From contig CAZYLH010000009.1 in NCBI GenBank assembly GCA_964648695.1, positions 1 through 35,485 of the forward strand: a stretch of DNA of 35,485 bases. The letters run 5' to 3'. Positions 31,543-35,485 of this stretch are shown piece by piece. This DNA comes from UBA4292 sp964648695 (GTDB lineage Bacteria; Bacillota; Clostridia; Lachnospirales; Lachnospiraceae). Position 1 is the stretch's first letter, and every line of letters starts with the position of its first letter. Position numbers and translations under genes: made by a program. Under the pieces are notes generated by a model. It saw nothing but the letters and a program-made list of their open reading frames with translations, was not told where the DNA came from and did not search any database.

Positions 31543-32916
31543 ATGGAAGACCTTGAAAAGGATCAACTTGAAGAAGAACAGCTAAAAACGGAAGAACCGG
31601 AAGCGCCTTATATAAAAGAGAAGATTCGGCGCAAGAAACAAAACCCCATTCACATTTTGCAGCGGATTTTGCTGTGCGTCTTGCTGGCAGTAATCTTTGG
31701 GGCTGTGGCGGGCTTTGTGTCTGTAGTAGTGCGCCCGTGGGCGGAGCAGATAGGTAAGGAGGAGACTTCCTCCGCCGTCGTGGAGCTTCCGACATATGTA
31801 CAGGATACCGCAGAGGACAGTCAAAGCGCGCAGGAGACAGAGGCGGAGACCACGACTATAGACGAGGAAGATGTAAATTTCAGTGACGCCCAGCGCCAGT
31901 GGATTCAAAATCAGATCAGCAATATGCTGGATGCGGATGCGGTGGAGATATCGGATCTGGATGAGTTTGACGCTCTGCTAAACAGCGTCACCACCCAGGC
32001 GCAGCAGAGCCTCTCGCTGATTGTGGGATATGCAGCAGGTGCGGAGCAGGGTGGCGCCTCTTCATGGGAGACTGTGGGAGTTGTGATTTATGCTAATGAG
32101 GATACCCAGGAGCTACTCATCCTCGCAGACGCCTCAAGCGTGACGGATGTGGAAAATGTGTATGTTAGTCTAACCGCCCTGTCAGATATTACGCTTCAGG
32201 CGACGGTTAAGGGATGGGATCATGTTTATGGCCTTGTGGTGTTTTCTGCATCAACCACCAGTCTTTCCGCGCAGGAGATTTCAGAGATTGAGGTGCTTGA
32301 GATTGGAAACAGCTATGAGGTATCTGCCTGTGACACCATCCTTCTCATAGGCGCGCCGTATGTGATTTACGGGTCAGTGGCAAGAGGGCATATCACATAT
32401 GTGGACACTGACAGAAGCGCACTCGATTCAGTTTATCGGCTCTTTGATACAGATATCATCCTGCCGGAGGGTGCGAGCGGCTTTATGATAAACACAGACG
32501 GCGAGCTGGTGGGAATCCTTACAAGTAATCTTCGTGACAGCGCCCTTAGCGATTATGCGGCGGCCATAGGCACGGAGGAACTAAAGGGAACCCTAAGTAA
32601 TATGATGAACGGTATTTCCTCAAGCCTGCTTGGCGTTTATGTCACAGATGTGACGGAGGAGCTGATCGATCAGGGAATGCCCGCCGGCGTGTATGTGACT
32701 GATGTTCAGGAGGATGGGCCAGCTTATGTGGCGGGAATTTCGGCGGGCGATGTGATTGTTGGTATCAGCACATCGGAGATTACCAGCGTCACAGATCTAA
32801 CTCAGTGCATGTTAGAGGAGCATCTGCCGGAGGAGACTGTGATCGTCCAGGTGATGCGCATGAGCCCGGAGGGATATAAGTCCATGGAAATCAGCGTGAC
32901 ACTTGGGGCAAGGTAG
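31543..32916 (+). CDS. Membrane-anchored HtrA/DegP-like protein with PDZ domain, protease triad apparently lost
   Basis: The product is 457 residues. An acidic then basic cytoplasmic N-terminus (1-38) leads to one membrane helix (about 39-63) and an acidic linker (to about 110). Next is a trypsin-like fold that lines up with HtrA, then a C-terminal PDZ domain (about 365-457, with GPAYVAGISAGDVIVGI). In HtrA the catalytic His lies in a TNxHV segment; here the matching stretch is LILADASSV (about residues 191-200) with no His. The TDLAV aspartate is replaced in HVYGLVVF. The GNSGG serine loop reads GASGFM, keeping S312. This suggests a non-proteolytic PDZ scaffold or chaperone. The alignment is by eye. 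AAGGATG lies upstream of the ATG. Confidence 0.75.
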   Translation: MEDLEKDQLEEEQLKTEEPEAPYIKEKIRRKKQNPIHILQRILLCVLLAVIFGAVAGFVSVVVRPWAEQIGKEETSSAVVELPTYVQDTAEDSQSAQETEAETTTIDEEDVNFSDAQRQWIQNQISNMLDADAVEISDLDEFDALLNSVTTQAQQSLSLIVGYAAGAEQGGASSWETVGVVIYANEDTQELLILADASSVTDVENVYVSLTALSDITLQATVKGWDHVYGLVVFSASTTSLSAQEISEIEVLEIGNSYEVSACDTILLIGAPYVIYGSVARGHITYVDTDRSALDSVYRLFDTDIILPEGASGFMINTDGELVGILTSNLRDSALSDYAAAIGTEELKGTLSNMMNGISSSLLGVYVTDVTEELIDQGMPAGVYVTDVQEDGPAYVAGISAGDVIVGISTSEITSVTDLTQCMLEEHLPEETVIVQVMRMSPEGYKSMEISVTLGAR

Positions 32917-32934
32917 AGCATAAGGAGACAGACA

Positions 32935-33879
32935 ATGAATGATATACAGACGTTTTCTGAGGGAATGCACATAAGCCAGGTGCTGCTGTGCAGAACTAAA
33001 CAGACCATGACTGCAAAGAGCGGTAAAAGCTATTATTCCCTGGTACTTCAGGACAAAACGGGAAGTATTGATGCGAAGGTTTGGGATTTAAGTGCGGGAA
33101 TTGACCACTTTGAGCCGCTTGATTACATACATGTGGATGCGGATGTGACCTCATATAACAACAATCTCCAGCTAAATGTTCGGCGGATACGCAGAGCACA
33201 GGAGGGAGAGTATATTCCCGCTGACTTTTTCCCGTGTACTAATAAGGACGTGGAGACGATGTATAAGGAGCTGGTGGGGTATATAAATAAGATCCAGCAT
33301 CCGAAGATGAGGGAGCTGGTCGAGAGCTTCTTTATAAAGGATACGGATTTTATAAAGGCATTTAAAGCACACTCCGCGGCTAAAAGTGTTCACCACGGAT
33401 TTATCGGGGGGCTTTTAGAGCACACGCTTGCGGTGACAAAGCTTTGCTACTGTTACTGCTGGCTATACCCGCAGCTTAACAGAGATCTCCTCCTGGCCGC
33501 CGCCATGTTTCATGATATCGGAAAGCTTCGGGAGATATCGAACTTTCCTGCAAATGACTACACAGATGAAGGGCAGCTCCTAGGTCACATTGTCATAGGC
33601 TGTGAGATGGTTGGAGAGCGCATTAAGACAATACCCGGTTTCCCGGAAAAGACCGCCGCGGAGCTTCGCCACTGCATTCTGGCTCATCACGGGGAGTTTG
33701 AGTACGGCTCACCTAAAAAGCCAGCCCTTATGGAGGCGGCGGCCCTAAATTTTGCGGACAACACGGACGCCAGAATGGAGACCTTTATCGAGCAGGTGGT
33801 AGGAGCGACCAGCGCAGACTGGCTGGGCTTTAACCGCTTTGTGGACTCCAACGTAAGAAAGACCACGCCGCTGGAGTAG
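32935..33879 (+). CDS. yhaM: 3'-5' exoribonuclease YhaM family (OB-fold plus HD domain)
   Basis: The product is 314 residues, the family length. The N-terminal OB-fold (about 10-95: YYSLVLQDKTGSIDAKVWD) binds nucleic acid. The HD phosphohydrolase domain (about 155-290) shows HHGFIGGLLEHTL, the metal pair in MFHDIGK, and LAHHGEFEYGSPKKP. In Bacillus and Streptococcus, YhaM trims mRNA 3' ends, often by a few nucleotides after terminators. AAGGAGA precedes the ATG, 18 nt after the HtrA-like gene, so the genes are co-transcribed. Confidence 0.94.
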   Translation: MNDIQTFSEGMHISQVLLCRTKQTMTAKSGKSYYSLVLQDKTGSIDAKVWDLSAGIDHFEPLDYIHVDADVTSYNNNLQLNVRRIRRAQEGEYIPADFFPCTNKDVETMYKELVGYINKIQHPKMRELVESFFIKDTDFIKAFKAHSAAKSVHHGFIGGLLEHTLAVTKLCYCYCWLYPQLNRDLLLAAAMFHDIGKLREISNFPANDYTDEGQLLGHIVIGCEMVGERIKTIPGFPEKTAAELRHCILAHHGEFEYGSPKKPALMEAAALNFADNTDARMETFIEQVVGATSADWLGFNRFVDSNVRKTTPLE

Positions 33880-33904
33880 CCCCGCTTAAAGTTGGGAGAG
33901 AGCG

Positions 33905-35302
33905 ATGGAAAAAAATCAGATTGTTACCGTGACAATTGAAGATATGAGTTCAGAAGGGGAGGGCATCGGAAAGGCGGATGGCTTCCCGCTTTTTGTCAAG
34001 GATACTGTGGTTGGCGATGTGGCTAGGGTAAAGGTTATAAAATGGAAGAAAACCTACGGCTACGGAAGACTTTTGGAGCTGATCACACCCTCACCGGACA
34101 GGGTGGAACAAAAATGCCCCATCGCCAGAGCTTGCGGAGGCTGCCAGCTCCAGAGCATGCGCTATGAAAAGCAGCTGGAGTTTAAGCAGAGAAAAGTTTG
34201 GAATAATCTTAAGCGCATCGGCACTCTGCCAGTGGAGCTTGTGGGATGTGATGGTGAGGTCCCTGACGGACACATCCCTGTCTATCCAACCATAGGGATG
34301 GAGAACCCCTGGCGATACAGGAACAAGGCGCAGCTTCCCATAGGGCTTGACAAAAACGGACACTTGGTTGCGGGTTTTTATGCTGGCAGAACCCACTGCA
34401 TTGTCCCACAGGAGGACTGCCTGATCGCAAATGAGCTAAACAGAGACATCCTAAAGTTGGTGCTAGAGTTTATGGAGGAGTTTCACATCCGGCCGTATAA
34501 CGAGGAGACCCATGAGGGGCTGGCGCGCCACATCCTGATACGGGTGGGCTATCACACCGGAGAGGTGATGGTCTGTCTGGTGATTAACGGACGAACACTT
34601 CCTCACAGCCATGAGCTTGTAAGCCGTCTTCTTTTAGTGCCAGGGATGAAAAGCATCTGCCTGAATGTAAACAGAGAGAGGACTAATGTTATCCTGGGAA
34701 AGGAGATCATCAATCTTTACGGTGAGGGATATATAAGAGACCGGATCGGAGATATAACATTTCAGATCAGTCCCCGCTCCTTTTTTCAGGTAAACCCCAT
34801 TCAGACAGAGCGCCTCTATGAAAAGGCGCTTGAGTATGCGCATCTTTCCGGAAATGAGACAGTATGGGATATCTACTGCGGAATTGGAACAATCTCACTG
34901 TTTCTTGCAAAGAAAGCAAAGCTGGTGCGCGGTGTGGAGATTGTCCCGGAGGCTATAGAAGACGCCAGGAAAAATGCCAAGCAAAACGGCATAGATAACG
35001 CCGAGTTTTATGATGGAAAGGCGGAGGATGTGCTCCCCACCATCTATGAAAGGGAACATTCCCCTGCCGATGTAATCGTTCTTGACCCGCCAAGAAAAGG
35101 GTGCGATGAGGCGGTGCTTGAGACCATTGTGAAGATGGCGCCAAAGCGTGTGGTCTATGTAAGCTGCGACTCTGCAACCCTCGCAAGAGATTTAAAATGG
35201 CTGGCTGCGAGAGGTTATGAGACAAAATGCGTGCAGCCTGTGGACATGTTTGGGCAAGGGGGTCATGTGGAGTGCGTAGTATTGATGTCAAAAGTCAAAT
35301 AA
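33905..35302 (+). CDS. rlmD: RlmD-type 23S rRNA (uracil-C5)-methyltransferase
   Basis: Methylates uracil at C5 in 23S rRNA (U1939 and/or U747, as in RlmCD) using SAM. The product is 465 residues. The order is an N-terminal TRAM RNA-binding domain (1 to about 60), an iron-sulphur cluster motif (CPIARACGGCQLQ, with a later Cys), a central RNA-binding part, and a C-terminal SAM domain with WDIYCGIGTISLFL, LDPPRKGC and the catalytic cysteine in VYVSCDSATLARDL. GGGAGAG lies upstream of the ATG, 25 nt after yhaM. Position specificity cannot be read from sequence; Firmicutes often carry several paralogues. Confidence 0.93.
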   Translation: MEKNQIVTVTIEDMSSEGEGIGKADGFPLFVKDTVVGDVARVKVIKWKKTYGYGRLLELITPSPDRVEQKCPIARACGGCQLQSMRYEKQLEFKQRKVWNNLKRIGTLPVELVGCDGEVPDGHIPVYPTIGMENPWRYRNKAQLPIGLDKNGHLVAGFYAGRTHCIVPQEDCLIANELNRDILKLVLEFMEEFHIRPYNEETHEGLARHILIRVGYHTGEVMVCLVINGRTLPHSHELVSRLLLVPGMKSICLNVNRERTNVILGKEIINLYGEGYIRDRIGDITFQISPRSFFQVNPIQTERLYEKALEYAHLSGNETVWDIYCGIGTISLFLAKKAKLVRGVEIVPEAIEDARKNAKQNGIDNAEFYDGKAEDVLPTIYEREHSPADVIVLDPPRKGCDEAVLETIVKMAPKRVVYVSCDSATLARDLKWLAARGYETKCVQPVDMFGQGGHVECVVLMSKVK

Positions 35303-35485
35303 TAGAATAGCGAAAAAGTGTAGGAAATGAGGGATTTCCGTGAGTCGGGGATTGTCAGAGGACTGGTTAAGATTTCCGGATTTTTCTTTTTATGGGCAAG
35401 TGGGAACTGGTCTACTGTGAAAAATGGCGAAGAGTTGAGTGGATAGGATAGATATTGGGGGTGTTGAGTTGACAGGTTGGATAAA
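35303..35485. other. Right-end intergenic sequence
   Basis: No gene is seen in these 183 nt. There is a small hairpin (GGAAAT 35323-35328 with ATTTCC 35334-35339). A second ATTTCC (35372-35377) is followed closely by TTTTTCTTTT and could pair with the same GGAAAT to form a weak terminator. TTGACA at 35469-35474 may be the -35 box of a promoter whose -10 is beyond the window. Confidence 0.4.

Overview
The window looks like a chromosomal housekeeping segment from a low-to-mid GC Firmicute of class Clostridia, most likely family Lachnospiraceae. This is inferred from the gene set (Rex, a CBS/DRTGG-type family II pyrophosphatase, a DUF5711-like protein, a ROK glucokinase beside galE), the strong AGGAGG ribosome binding sites, the TTGACA/TATAAT promoters and the gene order shared with Bacillus and Clostridium. 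It is a draft scaffold: six runs of exactly 100 N (2426-2525, 4579-4678, 16590-16689, 24145-24244, 27145-27244, 30510-30609) each interrupt a gene. They are fixed-size placeholders. Comparison with family lengths says the real missing stretches are larger, and two of the genes (tilS and the ROK kinase) change frame across the gap.

Layout. 107-1843 (-) is a GH42-like putative glycosidase, divergent from 2059-8763 (+), a tight run metG-tatD-rsmA-tadA-rex-nnrD/E-alr with several ATGA overlaps. A consensus promoter then drives a CorC-like CBS protein and yebC/pmpR (8869-10499). 10511-11379 (-) holds an HD-domain phosphohydrolase coupled to an 89-residue protein of unknown function. Divergent from it is a 366-residue coiled-coil/two-TM membrane protein (11616-12716), which converges on a HAD phosphatase (12713-13351, -). 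13579-16708 (+) is a DUF5711-like membrane protein, galE and a ROK kinase. 16817-20044 (+) is a small acidic-tailed membrane protein, the CBS-pyrophosphatase, a flavin reductase and a shikimate kinase. 20135-22640 is murA-metK. 22784-23310 is hup-rqcP, behind a leader with a perfect hairpin. 23494-23799 is a DivIC/FtsB-like division protein. 23967-26949 is tilS-hpt-ftsH. 27080-31292 (-) is mutS2 followed by a response regulator/histidine kinase pair. 31543-35302 (+) is a membrane-anchored HtrA-like protein that appears to have lost its protease triad, yhaM and rlmD.

How the genes work together. Most encode core functions: translation and tRNA/rRNA maturation (metG, rsmA, tadA, tilS, rlmD), wall synthesis and division (alr, murA, DivIC-like), metabolite repair and redox sensing (nnrD/E, rex), nucleotide salvage and RNA turnover (hpt, yhaM), and proteostasis or ribosome rescue (ftsH, rqcP). 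The order hup-rqcP-divIC-tilS-hpt-ftsH matches the well-known Firmicute cluster, but the sporulation genes yabP, yabQ and spoIIE that usually sit inside it are absent. This suggests an asporogenous lineage.

No mobile element, CRISPR array, rRNA or tRNA gene was seen. No stretch longer than about 240 bases lacks a gene; the longer intergenic spaces hold divergent promoters, inverted repeats and terminators, listed below. I did not find a convincing new multi-gene system. The most interesting items are the missing sporulation genes, the pseudo-HtrA protein, the hup leader, the coiled-coil membrane protein with its inverted repeat, and the GH42-like enzyme.
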